Positions 23,747 to 32,488 of a DNA stretch of 64,000 bases are shown piece by piece; positions within the stretch are counted from its first letter, which is position 1; each line of letters begins with the position of its first letter. This DNA comes from Bradyrhizobium sp. OK095. GTDB lineage: Bacteria > Pseudomonadota > Alphaproteobacteria > Rhizobiales > Xanthobacteraceae. Under the pieces are notes generated by a model. It saw only the letters and a program-made list of their open reading frames with translations. It ran no database searches and was not told the DNA's origin. Location: contig NZ_FOBX01000007.1 of the NCBI RefSeq assembly GCF_900109945.1, positions 372,001-436,000 on the forward strand, in the 5' to 3' direction. Both the position numbers and the translations under genes were made by a program.

Positions 23747-23787
23747 GTTACTATCAAAGACGATTGGAAGCGTTCCAGCGCCGCAAA

Positions 23788-25059
23788 TCAGGCGCTGGCG
23801 TTCTCGACCGCACGATCGGACCGATCGGCGTAGATGTAGAGCGGACGCGCCGTTCCTTCCACGACTTCGCGGGAAATCACGACTTCTTCCACACCTTCCA
23901 GACCCGGCAGGTCGAACATGGTCTCAAGCAGGATCGCCTCGAGGATCGAACGCAGACCACGCGCGCCGGTCTTGCGCTCGATCGCCCTGCGGGCGACCGC
24001 GCCAAGCGCCTCGTCGGCGAAGGTCAGCTCGATGTTCTCCATCTCGAACAGCCGCTGGTACTGTTTCACCAGCGCGTTCTTCGGCTCGACCAGGATCTTC
24101 TTTAGCGAGGCCTCGTCGAGATCCTCGAGCGTCGCGACCACCGGCAGGCGGCCGACGAACTCGGGGATCAGGCCGTACTTCAGCAGATCCTCAGGCTCGA
24201 CGTGACGGAAGATTTCGCCGGTGCGGCGATCTTCCGGCGCGAGCACCTGGGCTGCGAACCCGATCGAGGTCGAGCGTCCGCGCGCCGAGATGATCTTTTC
24301 GAGACCCGAGAACGCACCGCCGCAGATGAACAGGATGTTGGTGGTGTCCACCTGCAGGAATTCCTGCTGGGGATGCTTGCGGCCGCCCTGCGGCGGGACC
24401 GAAGCCACCGTGCCTTCCATGATCTTCAACAGCGCCTGCTGCACGCCCTCACCCGACACGTCGCGCGTGATCGAGGGATTGTCGGACTTGCGGCTGATCT
24501 TGTCGATCTCGTCGATGTAGACGATGCCGCGCTGGGCGCGCTCGACATTGTAATCGGCGGACTGGAGCAGCTTCAGGATGATGTTCTCGACGTCCTCGCC
24601 GACATAGCCGGCTTCGGTCAGCGTCGTCGCATCCGCCATCGTGAACGGCACGTCCAGGATGCGGGCGAGCGTCTGCGCGAGCAGCGTCTTGCCCGAACCG
24701 GTCGGACCGATCAGCAGGATGTTCGACTTCGCAAGCTCGACGTCGTTGTGCTTGGTCTGGTGGTTGAGGCGCTTGTAGTGATTGTGCACCGCGACCGACA
24801 GGACCTTCTTCGCATGGCTCTGACCGATCACGTAATCGTCCAGGACCTTGCAGATTTCCTTCGGCGTCGGAATGCCGTCGCGCGACTTCACCAGCGAGGA
24901 TTTGTTTTCCTCACGGATGATGTCCATGCAGAGCTCGACGCACTCGTCGCAAATGAAGACCGTGGGACCCGCGATCAGTTTGCGGACTTCGTGCTGGCTC
25001 TTGCCGCAGAACGAGCAATACAGCGTGTTCTTGGAGTCGCTCGTGCCGACCTTACTCAT
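23788..25059 (-). CDS. clpX: ATP-dependent Clp protease ATP-binding subunit ClpX
   Basis: A 423-residue unfoldase that feeds substrates to ClpP. It has the N-terminal zinc-binding domain (LYCSFCGKSQ ... FICDECVELC), Walker A LLIGPTGSGKTLLAQTLA and Walker B GIVYIDEIDKISR. The ClpP-docking IGF loop appears as STSIGFAAQV, and pore and sensor-2 elements (LIPEFVGRLPV, TGARGLRSILE) are intact. Its partner clpP lies upstream on the same strand but is separated by 459 bp, so the two have separate promoters. Confidence 0.98.
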   Translation of the reverse strand: MSKVGTSDSKNTLYCSFCGKSQHEVRKLIAGPTVFICDECVELCMDIIREENKSSLVKSRDGIPTPKEICKVLDDYVIGQSHAKKVLSVAVHNHYKRLNHQTKHNDVELAKSNILLIGPTGSGKTLLAQTLARILDVPFTMADATTLTEAGYVGEDVENIILKLLQSADYNVERAQRGIVYIDEIDKISRKSDNPSITRDVSGEGVQQALLKIMEGTVASVPPQGGRKHPQQEFLQVDTTNILFICGGAFSGLEKIISARGRSTSIGFAAQVLAPEDRRTGEIFRHVEPEDLLKYGLIPEFVGRLPVVATLEDLDEASLKKILVEPKNALVKQYQRLFEMENIELTFADEALGAVARRAIERKTGARGLRSILEAILLETMFDLPGLEGVEEVVISREVVEGTARPLYIYADRSDRAVENASA

Positions 25060-25518
25060 TCATGTCTCCGTCCGCGGTTCGATCTCGTCCGCTCGATCGT
25101 CCCATCCCGCTACATCGGCGGGCAAGGGACTCAAATAGAGCAAATTCCGTACCAAAAAAGACCCTACGCGTTACATACCGTGCGAATCACGGTCACTCGA
25201 TTCTCCGCGATCATAGCCGATCGTTCGTAGCCAACCATGCTGTCACCCGACTATCAAGAATTCGCTAATCGGGGGTCGCCGGCTACCCGTGACAATACCG
25301 TGATTTCCGGTCTTGGCACGGGCGAAGTGATCGAAATCACCCCGACGTTGCTGGATTGCCACGAAAAACAAGCACGAAAGCGGAACTTTCTGCTTGTCGC
25401 AGGGCGCAAAACACCGTTTTGCATTGCGCGCACGCGCACCTAACGTGAACACGCCCCTGACGGTCACAGGCGATCCCCAAGAGTTTTCAGGAGGGATCGC
25501 CGTGACAAACCAGTAGTG
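25060..25518. other. 459-bp clpP-clpX intergenic region with several short palindromes
   Basis: No convincing gene was found. The region holds ACCGTG-n5-CACGGT (25177-25193), GTGAT-n4-ATCAC (25327-25340) and GCAAAAC-n3-GTTTTGC (25406-25422). It must contain the clpX promoter and any clpP terminator. The palindromes are candidate regulatory sites or RNA hairpins; none matches a motif I can name. Confidence 0.5.
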
Positions 25519-26151
25519 CTACGGGGCCTTCGCCGCAGGCTCTTCGACGCGCTTGTCGATGACCCTGTCGACCAGGCCGAACTCCTTGGCGTCGTTCGCG
25601 GTCAGGAACTTGTCGCGTTCCAGCGCATCCTCGATCGTCTTATAAGTCTGGCCGGTGTGCTTCACGTAGATCTCGTTGAGCCGCTTCTTCAGGTTCAGGA
25701 TTTCCTGGGCGTGGAGCATGATGTCGGTGGCCTGGCCCTGGAAGCCGCCGGAGGGCTGGTGCACCATGATGCGCGCGTTCGGCAGCGAGAAGCGCATGTC
25801 CTTCTCGCCGGCGCAAAGCAGCAGCGAGCCCATTGACGCGGCCTGGCCCGTGCACAGCGTCGAGACCGGCGGGCGGATGAACTGCATGGTGTCGTAGATC
25901 GCAAGGCCCGACGTCACCACGCCACCCGGCGAGTTGATGTACATCGAGATTTCCTTCTTCGGATTTTCCGCTTCAAGGAACAGGAGCTGCGCGACGATCA
26001 GCGTCGACATGCCGTCCTCGACCGGCCCGGTCAGGAAGATGATACGCTCCTTCAGCAGGCGCGAGAAAATGTCGTAGGCGCGCTCGCCACGGTTGGTCTG
26101 CTCGACCACCATGGGCACGAGGTTCATGTAGGTTTCAACCGGATCGCGCAT
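25519..26151 (-). CDS. clpP: ATP-dependent Clp protease proteolytic subunit ClpP
   Basis: A 210-residue serine peptidase that assembles into the tetradecameric chamber serving ClpX and ClpA. The catalytic triad blocks are present: Ser in TGQAASMGSLLLCAG, His in RFSLPNARIMVHQPSGG, and Asp in the late ERDKFLTANDAKEFGLVD region. N-terminal loops and the hydrophobic pocket regions are normal. The 302 bp upstream, to tig, contain the tig terminator at the far end; the rest (26152-26360) is expected to carry the clpP promoter, and I see no gene in it. Confidence 0.98.
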   Translation of the reverse strand: MRDPVETYMNLVPMVVEQTNRGERAYDIFSRLLKERIIFLTGPVEDGMSTLIVAQLLFLEAENPKKEISMYINSPGGVVTSGLAIYDTMQFIRPPVSTLCTGQAASMGSLLLCAGEKDMRFSLPNARIMVHQPSGGFQGQATDIMLHAQEILNLKKRLNEIYVKHTGQTYKTIEDALERDKFLTANDAKEFGLVDRVIDKRVEEPAAKAP

Positions 26152-26362
26152 GAGTCACCTAGGGTTTCGGACGCAGACACCGCCTGTCTTGGCTGCCAGT
26201 TTGGCTGGATTTGCCGGAAGGCGATGGACGTCCCGTGATGCAGAATTTGTTCGTAGAGAAACTCGGGTACAGGGCGTACCGACAGATATAGCCCAATTCG
26301 CGCCAGACAAGTGCGGAGCGAATTAAGGCTTAATCCACCGGGCACTTGAAGCTGATTCTTGC

Positions 26363-26397
26363 AAAAAGGCCCAGCCAGCCACATGGCTAGCCGGGCC
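26363..26397 (-). terminator. Terminator of tig
   Basis: On the + strand AAAAA, then 13-base arms GGCCCAGCCAGCC and GGCTAGCCGGGCC around ACAT. Read on the minus strand the hairpin ends in a T-run, 57 bp past the tig stop. Confidence 0.85.
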
Positions 26398-26453
26398 CTT
26401 CCGCTGATCATCCTTAATAGAAGGCTTCCTCAAGAAGGGATTGCTCAAAGCCT

Positions 26454-27815
26454 TCAGGCCGCGGTCTTTTCCGCCTCGTCGTCCTTGTAGAGATCCTCGC
26501 GCGAGACCTTCTTCTCGGTCACGTTGGCGAGCTCGAGGATGAAGTCGACGACCTTGTCCTCGTAGATCGGTGCACGAAGCTGGGCCAGCGCCTGAGCGTT
26601 GCTGCGATAGAAGTCCCAGACTTCCTTCTCGCGGCCCGGCATCGAGCGCGCGCGCTCGATTACGGCGCGGCCGACCTCGTCGTCGGTCACGGTGATCTTG
26701 TTCTTCTCGCCGATCTCGGAGAGCACGAGGCCGAGGCGCACGCGGCGGTCGGCGATCTTGTGGTACTCTTCCTTGGCCTTGTCCTCAGTGGTGTCCTCGT
26801 CGGCAAAGGTCTTGCCGGCGGAGTCCATCTCGGCCTTGACCGAGTTCCACATCAGGTTGAACTCTTCGTCAACCAGCGACGGCGGCGCCTCGAAGCGATG
26901 CGCCTCGTCGAGTTGGTCGAGCAGCGCGCGCTTGACGCGCTGGCGCGTCGCACCCGCGAACTCGGCGGAGAGACGCTCGCGTGCGGCTTCCTTCAGCTTG
27001 TCCAGCGATTCGAGGCCGAGCGTCTTGGCGAACTCGTCGTCGATCGCGACGTCCTGCGGCGCCTCGATCAGGGTCGCGGTGGTCTCGAACTCGGCCGGCT
27101 GGCCGGCGAGCTTGTCATTCATGTAGTTCTTGGGGAACGACAGTTTCAGCGTACGCGTCTCGTTGGCGCCGATGCCGATGAGCTGCTCCTCGAAACCGGG
27201 GATGAAGGTGTTGGAGCCGATCGCAACCTGGATGCCTTCGCCGGTGCCGCCCTCGAAGACTTCGCCGTTGATGCTGCCCTTGAAGTTGATGGTGACGCGG
27301 TCGCCCGATTCGGCCTTCGCGCCGTCAGCCTTCGCGGCATAGCCGCGGTTGGTGTCGGCGATGCGCTTGATCGCCTCGTCGACATCGGTGTCGGAGACGT
27401 CAGCGACGGGCTTCTCGACCTGGAAGGCCTTGAAGTCGGCGAGCGCGATCGCGGGCACCACCTCGATCGCGACCGTGTAGGTCAGATCGGTTTTGCCGTT
27501 GAGCAGCTCCTCGACCTCGGCCTGCTCGCTCGGCATGGTGATCTTGGGCTCGGTCGCGAGCTTGAAGCCGCGCTCGGAGAACAGCTGGGTGTTGGTGTCG
27601 CGGATGGTCTGGTCGATGGTCTCAGCCATCACCGAGCGGCCATACACCTTCTTCAAATGTGCGACCGGCACCTTGCCGGGACGGAAGCCGTTGATTTTGA
27701 CCTTGTCCTTGAGGTCGACGAGCTTGGCACCGGCCTTGGCGTCGAGATCAGACGCGGGGACGCTGATCTTGAACTCGTGCTTCAAACCTTCCGAGAGGGT
27801 TTCTGTGACCTGCAT
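26454..27815 (-). CDS. tig: Trigger factor (ribosome-associated chaperone/peptidyl-prolyl isomerase)
   Basis: A 453-residue protein. The N-terminal ribosome-binding domain carries the signature GFRPGKVPVAHLKKVYG. The FKBP-type isomerase domain covers about residues 160-250 (GDRVTINFKGSINGEVFEGGTGEGIQVAIGSNTFIPGFEEQLIG), followed by the helical C-terminal chaperone domain. It folds nascent chains at the ribosome exit. The ATG at 27815 (MQVTETLSEG) matches the usual start; a TTG 9 bases earlier is less likely. The gene lies upstream of clpP, as in many bacteria. Confidence 0.97.
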   Translation of the reverse strand: MQVTETLSEGLKHEFKISVPASDLDAKAGAKLVDLKDKVKINGFRPGKVPVAHLKKVYGRSVMAETIDQTIRDTNTQLFSERGFKLATEPKITMPSEQAEVEELLNGKTDLTYTVAIEVVPAIALADFKAFQVEKPVADVSDTDVDEAIKRIADTNRGYAAKADGAKAESGDRVTINFKGSINGEVFEGGTGEGIQVAIGSNTFIPGFEEQLIGIGANETRTLKLSFPKNYMNDKLAGQPAEFETTATLIEAPQDVAIDDEFAKTLGLESLDKLKEAARERLSAEFAGATRQRVKRALLDQLDEAHRFEAPPSLVDEEFNLMWNSVKAEMDSAGKTFADEDTTEDKAKEEYHKIADRRVRLGLVLSEIGEKNKITVTDDEVGRAVIERARSMPGREKEVWDFYRSNAQALAQLRAPIYEDKVVDFILELANVTEKKVSREDLYKDDEAEKTAA

Positions 27816-27994
27816 GGCGTCCAATCTTCTTCTCGTTCGGTCCCGGCACGCTATCGCGTCGGGACGCTGTCATTAATCGATCCGGCGCGAAGCAAACGCC
27901 TCAACGACGGTGGCTCATCGAACCCGGCCCCAGGCGGACAAACATCCGCGCGGAGCGAGGCCCCTCAGTAATCCGTGCAAACGCTGAAAGCGCT

Positions 27995-28079
27995 TGGTGC
28001 GGGCGGAGGGACTCGAACCCCCACAACTTTCGTCACTGGAACCTAAATCCAGCGCGTCTACCAGTTCCGCCACGCCCGC
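27995..28079 (-). tRNA. tRNA-Leu (anticodon UAG)
   Basis: An 85-nt class II tRNA on the reverse strand: acceptor GCGGGCG / CGCCCGC, anticodon loop containing TAG (CTGGATTTAGGTTCCAG), a long variable arm (TGACGAAAGTTGT region), T-arm GGGGTTCGAGTCCCTCC, encoded CCA. The flanking gaps (27816-27994 and 28080-28232) contain no supported gene. Confidence 0.97.
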
Positions 28080-28232
28080 GTAAATTTGCATCAAGACCGG
28101 CCGCGATGCCGCGGGCGGCGGGCTTATAGCATGTGCCCGCCTGTTCGCAGCAAAAAAATGGCCGTGTAGACGCCTGCTTGAGGTAAGCGTCGCTGCTGGA
28201 CTTATCCAGCGCCACATGGTCCGCATTGCCAC

Positions 28233-29546
28233 ATGAAAACGCGGATTTTTGCTCCGACGAGACGTGAGGTTTTGGCTGGCCTTGGCGCCTCCCTTGGAGC
28301 CCCGGCGGCCGGGCTGACGGCCGGCGGCGCGGGCCCGCTCGTGACCGCCCAGCTTGCGCTTCAGGCAAGGGCAGCGACCCTGGATCTGAGGCCGGGTCAG
28401 CCAGCTACACCAATCTGGGAGCTGGCCGCTGTAAGCCACCTTGGGGACGTCCGTCTCAAGCGTTTTGACAACTGCCAAATGGTGTTCCGGAACGAGCTGC
28501 CTGTGCCGCTTGCACCAGTCTGGTACGGCCTCAATGCCCCGACCATGACAGATCAGTTCCGGGGCCGCGCGCCGGTGGCGCCGGACACGACTGAAACATC
28601 AATGATTTCAATACCAAACGCAGGGACCCTGCTGGCCGACTTCCGGCTCTTCGAGGACGGCCAGAAGTACCCCGCGCGTCCGCTTCCGATCATCGTCGCC
28701 GAGTCCAGCCGAGTTGCCGTCGATCGTGACGTGGTCCTCCTGATCGAGGAATGGCACCTGCGGCCGGACGGGACTGCGCTTCCTCCGGGTCGAGACCCCA
28801 AGGCCACGACGGCGCTCTATACAATCAACGGCAAGACTTCATTCGAACTCTCAGCTTCCGCCGGCGAGCGGCTGCGGCTGCGCTTTATCAACGGCTCGCA
28901 ACGCTCTGTTCTGGCGATCAAATTGGAGAATCACGAGGTCCAGATCATGGCCCTCGACGGACAGCCGGCCGAGCCGTTCCCGGCGCGCAACGGCGCCCTG
29001 GTGCTGGCCCCCGGCGCGCGTGTCGACGCCTTTGTGGATGCGGCCACATCGGCTCCATTCCTGCTCCATGACGGCAAGGAGGCACGCCAGATCGGAAGCC
29101 TTGCGATCTCTGGCAAGCTGGATCGCCCGCCGCTGTTGCCTCCCCAGCCGCTCCCCTTGAATGACCTGCCCGAGAAGCTCGACCTGAGAGGCGCCCTGCG
29201 GTTCGATGTCGCGCTCGGCGCACCCGAGGCAGGTTGGACGCGGCCAGCGAATTTCTCGACCGCCTCCGCCCCGACGTTCCGCGCCAAGACCAGCCGCACC
29301 GTCGTACTGGCCCTCAAGAACCCCGGCCCGGTCGCGACTGTCTTCCACCTTCACGGCCACCATTTCCGCCTGCTCGACAAGCTCGACGACGGCTGGAAGC
29401 CCTATTGGCTCGACACGCTGGCGATCGAACCCGGCCAGACCCAGCGCATCGCCTTCGCTGTGACCTCACCCGGGCGATGGCTGATCGAATCGGTCGTGGC
29501 GGATTGGGCGGCGCCGCGCTTGGTGCGGTGGTATGCGGTGGAGTGA
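28233..29546 (+). CDS. Multicopper-oxidase-like cupredoxin protein with degenerate copper sites
   Basis: A 437-residue protein exported by the Tat route (PTRREVLAGLGASLG, twin Arg 10-11). Three cupredoxin-like domains align with laccase/CueO/SufI-type proteins. The first-domain trinuclear motif HWHG is replaced by VWYGLNAP (residues 96-103), and the final HCHxxxH motif by IESVVADWA (418-426). Only a HLHGHHF element (372-378) persists near the C-terminus. Oxidase activity is therefore doubtful, and a SufI-like structural role is possible. The gene is monocistronic and has no obvious ribosome-binding site. Confidence 0.78.
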   Translation: MKTRIFAPTRREVLAGLGASLGAPAAGLTAGGAGPLVTAQLALQARAATLDLRPGQPATPIWELAAVSHLGDVRLKRFDNCQMVFRNELPVPLAPVWYGLNAPTMTDQFRGRAPVAPDTTETSMISIPNAGTLLADFRLFEDGQKYPARPLPIIVAESSRVAVDRDVVLLIEEWHLRPDGTALPPGRDPKATTALYTINGKTSFELSASAGERLRLRFINGSQRSVLAIKLENHEVQIMALDGQPAEPFPARNGALVLAPGARVDAFVDAATSAPFLLHDGKEARQIGSLAISGKLDRPPLLPPQPLPLNDLPEKLDLRGALRFDVALGAPEAGWTRPANFSTASAPTFRAKTSRTVVLALKNPGPVATVFHLHGHHFRLLDKLDDGWKPYWLDTLAIEPGQTQRIAFAVTSPGRWLIESVVADWAAPRLVRWYAVE

Positions 29547-29550
29547 GGCG

Positions 29551-29838
29551 CTAGGCGTGCGGCTTGGCCGTCAGTTCGATTCCGAGCGCCTTCATCACCG
29601 CGATCGTCGTTTTGAGCGTCGGATTGCCGTTGGTGCTGAACGAGCGATAGAGCTGTTCACGAGAGAGGCCGGTCTCCTTGGCGATTTGCGTCATCCCCTT
29701 GGCGCGGGCGACGACGCCAAGCGCATGCGCGATATAGGCCGCGTCCTCGGTCTTGAACGCTTCTTCCATGAACACAGCAATGGATTCATCGGACTGCAGG
29801 TCCTCGGCCGGATCGTAAGTCGTCAGCTTCTCGCCCAT
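29551..29838 (-). CDS. Antitoxin of the killer/antidote (HigA-like) type II module
   Basis: A 95-residue cytosolic protein. A short N-terminal segment (TYDPAEDLQSDESIAVFMEEAF) wraps or docks the toxin in this family, and a helix-turn-helix follows (GMTQIAKETGLSREQLYRSFSTNGNPTLKTTIAVMKALGIEL). It matches the addiction-module antidote family that pairs with RelE-like killer proteins. The ATG at 29838 follows the toxin stop by one base, so the pair is co-translated with toxin first. It probably represses its own promoter through the palindrome at 30137-30156. Confidence 0.9.
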   Translation of the reverse strand: MGEKLTTYDPAEDLQSDESIAVFMEEAFKTEDAAYIAHALGVVARAKGMTQIAKETGLSREQLYRSFSTNGNPTLKTTIAVMKALGIELTAKPHA

Positions 29839-29839
29839 C

Positions 29840-30136
29840 TCATTCGCTCCACATCTCGGCAAGGCGCTTGGCCGCCTTGATGTCTTTCACCTGCGTGCTC
29901 TTGTCGCCCCCACACAGCAGAACCACGATTGTGCTGCCCCGCTTCTGAAAATAGATGCGATAGCCGGGGCCGTGATGGATGCGCAGTTCGCTTATTCCAT
30001 CGCCGACCGGCTCGGCATCACCGGCGTGCCCTTGAGCCAACCGATCCAATCGCGACGCAATCAGCGCTCTGGCACGCTCATCCCGGAGACGCGATCGCCA
30101 CTTCCGAAAAGTCTCAGTTTGCTTGAGTTCGACCAC
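29840..30136 (-). CDS. RelE/ParE-superfamily toxin (addiction module killer protein)
   Basis: A 98-residue protein typical of the killer family: TETFRKWRSRLRDERARALIASRLDRLAQGHAGDAEPVGDGISELRIHHGPGYRIYF, ending KSTQVKDIKAAKRLAEMW. Conserved Arg/Lys and the GPGYRIYF strand are intact, so the toxin looks functional; relatives cut ribosome-bound mRNA. It starts at a GTG (30136) directly abutting an inverted repeat. The gene order toxin-antitoxin is that of HigBA-like modules. Confidence 0.9.
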   Translation of the reverse strand: MVELKQTETFRKWRSRLRDERARALIASRLDRLAQGHAGDAEPVGDGISELRIHHGPGYRIYFQKRGSTIVVLLCGGDKSTQVKDIKAAKRLAEMWSE

Positions 30137-30156
30137 CTGTAGTTTTTAGACTACAG
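30137..30156. promoter_or_regulatory. Inverted repeat abutting the toxin start, probable autoregulatory operator
   Basis: Arms CTGTAGT (30137-30143) and ACTACAG (30150-30156) form a perfect 7-bp inverted repeat with a 6-base centre. It touches the toxin GTG and covers the GNAT stop codon. Toxin-antitoxin operators usually overlap the promoter; this placement would leave almost no 5' leader. Confidence 0.55.
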
Positions 30157-30609
30157 TCGGTCGCAGATCAAGTGGTTTGCAGGTCCAGAGATAACGAGCG
30201 TCCGGCTCCCTCTCCTCGTTCCGCGCTACGTCGGTCTGCTCGACCAGAGCAAATCCGCGCGCTTCGTAGAAACGCCGCGCTGGCGAATTGCGCTGGAAAG
30301 TCCAGAGCTCAAGCCTTTCGAAGGCGCCTTTAGCGACGTCGAGGAGTTCGGTGCCGACGCCGCGGCCCTGGGCACCCGGAAGCACGTAGAGCTGCTCGAC
30401 CCAGTCGTCGTGGAAAGCGATGATCCCGATCAGTTCGTCATCGTCGAAGCGGCCCCACCCGGGCATGTCGGAAAGACACGCTCGCGGTAGAACCAGCGGT
30501 CCTCTTCCGGCGTATGCAGCCCAACGAGCCACGGCATCGCCTGGTCGAACGCCATCCGATGGACCTGCGCGGCTGCGCCCATGTCGGCGAGCGCAAGCTG
30601 CCTGAGCAC
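30146..30609 (-). pseudogene. GNAT N-acetyltransferase gene broken by a one-base deletion
   Basis: Two reading frames together make one GNAT protein. From a GTG at 30609 one frame gives MLRQLALADMGAAAQVHRMA, DQAMPWLVGLHTPEEDRWFY and RERVF, then stops at AST-MTN. The other frame continues with GRFDDDELIGIIAFHDDWVE, the acetyl-CoA motif LYVLPGAQGRGVGTELLDVA and FYEARGFALVEQT. The break lies at about 30450-30475. The total length, 464 bases, is one short of a whole number of codons. The GTG overlaps the stop of the upstream repair-enzyme gene (TAGTG), so the original was translationally coupled. A sequencing error is the alternative to real inactivation. Confidence 0.75.
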
Positions 30610-32108
30610 TAGTACTCTACCCCCAGCGCACCATAGATCCGCCGGTGCACGGCCGGCAGCGTCTCGGTCAGGTCCTCCGCGATCAGGCCCGGCCCGGCCT
30701 CGCTGCCCGCCTCGCCATGCATCCAGACGGCGATGCTGGCGGCTTCGAACGCCGGCACGCCTTGCGCAAGGAGGCCTGCAATGATGCCGGCAAGCACGTC
30801 ACCGGCGCCGGCCGTGGCGAGCCAGGGCGGCGCGTTGGCGGCGATGGTGGCGCGGCCGTCGGGCGCGGCGATGGTGGTGTCCGGGCCCTTCAACAGCACC
30901 ACCGCGCCGCAGCGCTCGGCAGCGGCGCGGACGCGCTCGAGCTTGGAGCGGCCCGGATTCTTGTTGCTGAGGTCGGAGAACAGGCGCGGAAACTCACCCT
31001 CGTGCGGCGTCAGCACCACCGCATTATCCCCCGAAAATTTGATCGATTCAAACAGCCGCTCGGGATTCGCGGCAAAGCTCGTCAACGCATCCGCGTCTAG
31101 CACCAGATGCCGCTGCGCGCTCAGCGCCGTGTGGACGAAATCGCAGGTGCGGTCGCCGACGCCCGTGCCGGGGCCGATGATGCAAGTGTTGTAGCGCTTG
31201 TCGCCGAGCAGCTCGCCGAACTCGATCGCAGTGTCGACGGGACGAACCATCACCGCGGTGAGCGCGCTTGCGTTGATCACGAGCGCATCGCGCGGCGTTG
31301 CCAATGTCACCAGGCCCGCGCCTGCGCGCAGCGCCGCCCGCGCGGCGAGCCGCGCAGCACCGGTCGCGGCCGCATCACCTGATACCGCGAGCACATGCCC
31401 CCGCGCGTATTTATGGCCGTCGATGCGTGGCACCGGAAAGGCCGCGCCCCAGAAATCCGGATCGTTCTCGAAGATCGCAGGCCTGATCTCGTCCAGTACC
31501 TGTGCGTCGATACCGATGTCGGCGACACGCACATGCCCGCAATGCATCCGGCCCGGCAGCAACAGATGCGCCGGCTTCTTGCGGAAGAAGGTGACGGTCT
31601 CGGCGGCGTTGACCGCAACACCGAGTACGGCCGCACTGGTGCCGTTGATGCCGCTTGGCAGATCGACCGCCAGCACCGGCGCACCGTTGGCGTTGATCGC
31701 CTCGATCATCGCGCGCGCCTCGCCCTCGACGGGACGGCTGAGGCCCGCGCCGAACAGCGCATCGATGATCAGCGCCGGCTTTCCGATCGCCTGCGGATTG
31801 AACGGGAGCACCGGATGCTTCCAGCCGCGCGCGGCGGAGGCGGCATCGCCCTGGAGCTGGTCGCGCTCGCACATCAGGATGATCGAGACCTCACGGCCCT
31901 GGGCGGCGAGTTCGGCGGCTGCGACAAAACCGTCGCCGCCATTGTTGCCGGGGCCGGCTACAATCAGGATCGGCCCCTCCTCCACCAGCGCATTGGCGGC
32001 CGCAGCAACCGCCTGGCCCGCGCTGAGCATCAGCTTGAAGCCGGGCGTGCCGGCCGCGATGCTGAGCTGGTCGGCGCGCTGCATTTCAGCGTTGGTCAGA
32101 ACTTCCAT
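30609..32108 (-). CDS. nnr: Bifunctional NAD(P)H-hydrate epimerase / ADP-dependent NAD(P)H-hydrate dehydratase
   Basis: A 499-residue fusion that repairs hydrated NADH/NADPH. The N-terminal YjeF epimerase domain (to ~residue 215) has GPGNNGGDGFVAAAELAAQG and VDLPSGINGTSA. The C-terminal ribokinase-like dehydratase domain has YNTCIIGPGTGVG, VVLTPHEGEF, LLKGPDTTIA and NAPPWLATAGAGDVLAGIIAGLLAQG. The length fits the fused form. It lies about 380 bp upstream of and divergent from glnB; that gap holds the glnB promoter region and no gene. Confidence 0.95.
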   Translation of the reverse strand: MEVLTNAEMQRADQLSIAAGTPGFKLMLSAGQAVAAAANALVEEGPILIVAGPGNNGGDGFVAAAELAAQGREVSIILMCERDQLQGDAASAARGWKHPVLPFNPQAIGKPALIIDALFGAGLSRPVEGEARAMIEAINANGAPVLAVDLPSGINGTSAAVLGVAVNAAETVTFFRKKPAHLLLPGRMHCGHVRVADIGIDAQVLDEIRPAIFENDPDFWGAAFPVPRIDGHKYARGHVLAVSGDAAATGAARLAARAALRAGAGLVTLATPRDALVINASALTAVMVRPVDTAIEFGELLGDKRYNTCIIGPGTGVGDRTCDFVHTALSAQRHLVLDADALTSFAANPERLFESIKFSGDNAVVLTPHEGEFPRLFSDLSNKNPGRSKLERVRAAAERCGAVVLLKGPDTTIAAPDGRATIAANAPPWLATAGAGDVLAGIIAGLLAQGVPAFEAASIAVWMHGEAGSEAGPGLIAEDLTETLPAVHRRIYGALGVEY

Positions 32109-32301
32109 GCCACTTCCCTAGCCCAAACGCCTTTACAACAGGCACGTTTCGTGCCGATCCATACACCGGAACAGTGACCTGCACAGAAATTGAACTGTTT
32201 GCCTATTTCGTGGTCTGAGGTATTTTAGGCCGGTCGGCCCCACCTATCAGGGACGCTCGTTAAAAGGCTGATAACGCTCCAATAATCAGGGCATTTGCAA
32301 C

Positions 32302-32320
32302 TTGGCATAGACCCTGCTTT
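32302..32320 (+). promoter_or_regulatory. Sigma-54 (RpoN) promoter of glnB-glnA
   Basis: TTGGCATAGACCCTGCTTT has the invariant GG (32304-32305) and GC (32316-32317) separated by exactly 10 bases, matching the -24/-12 consensus. It lies about 170 bp upstream of the glnB start. NtrC-activated sigma-54 promoters upstream of glnB are known in rhizobia; I did not find a clear NtrC site. Confidence 0.75.
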
Positions 32321-32488
32321 CGAGGAAGCCGCTTCGGTTCGTCGCGCTCACTGGCATTCATCAGGGTGTGACCGGCCGCCGCTGGGCTGGTCAGGCATCC
32401 CGGCATAGCGAAGACAAGATCGTGCGTTAAGAAAAGCGCATCCTGACGAAGACGTTGCTATTTGTTCGATAAGGCCGGGAGGCGCGCA

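Noticed and set aside
25237..25443. Short open frames between clpP and clpX as small genes
   Set aside because: No ribosome-binding site, no protein-like composition, and frames on both strands overlap each other.
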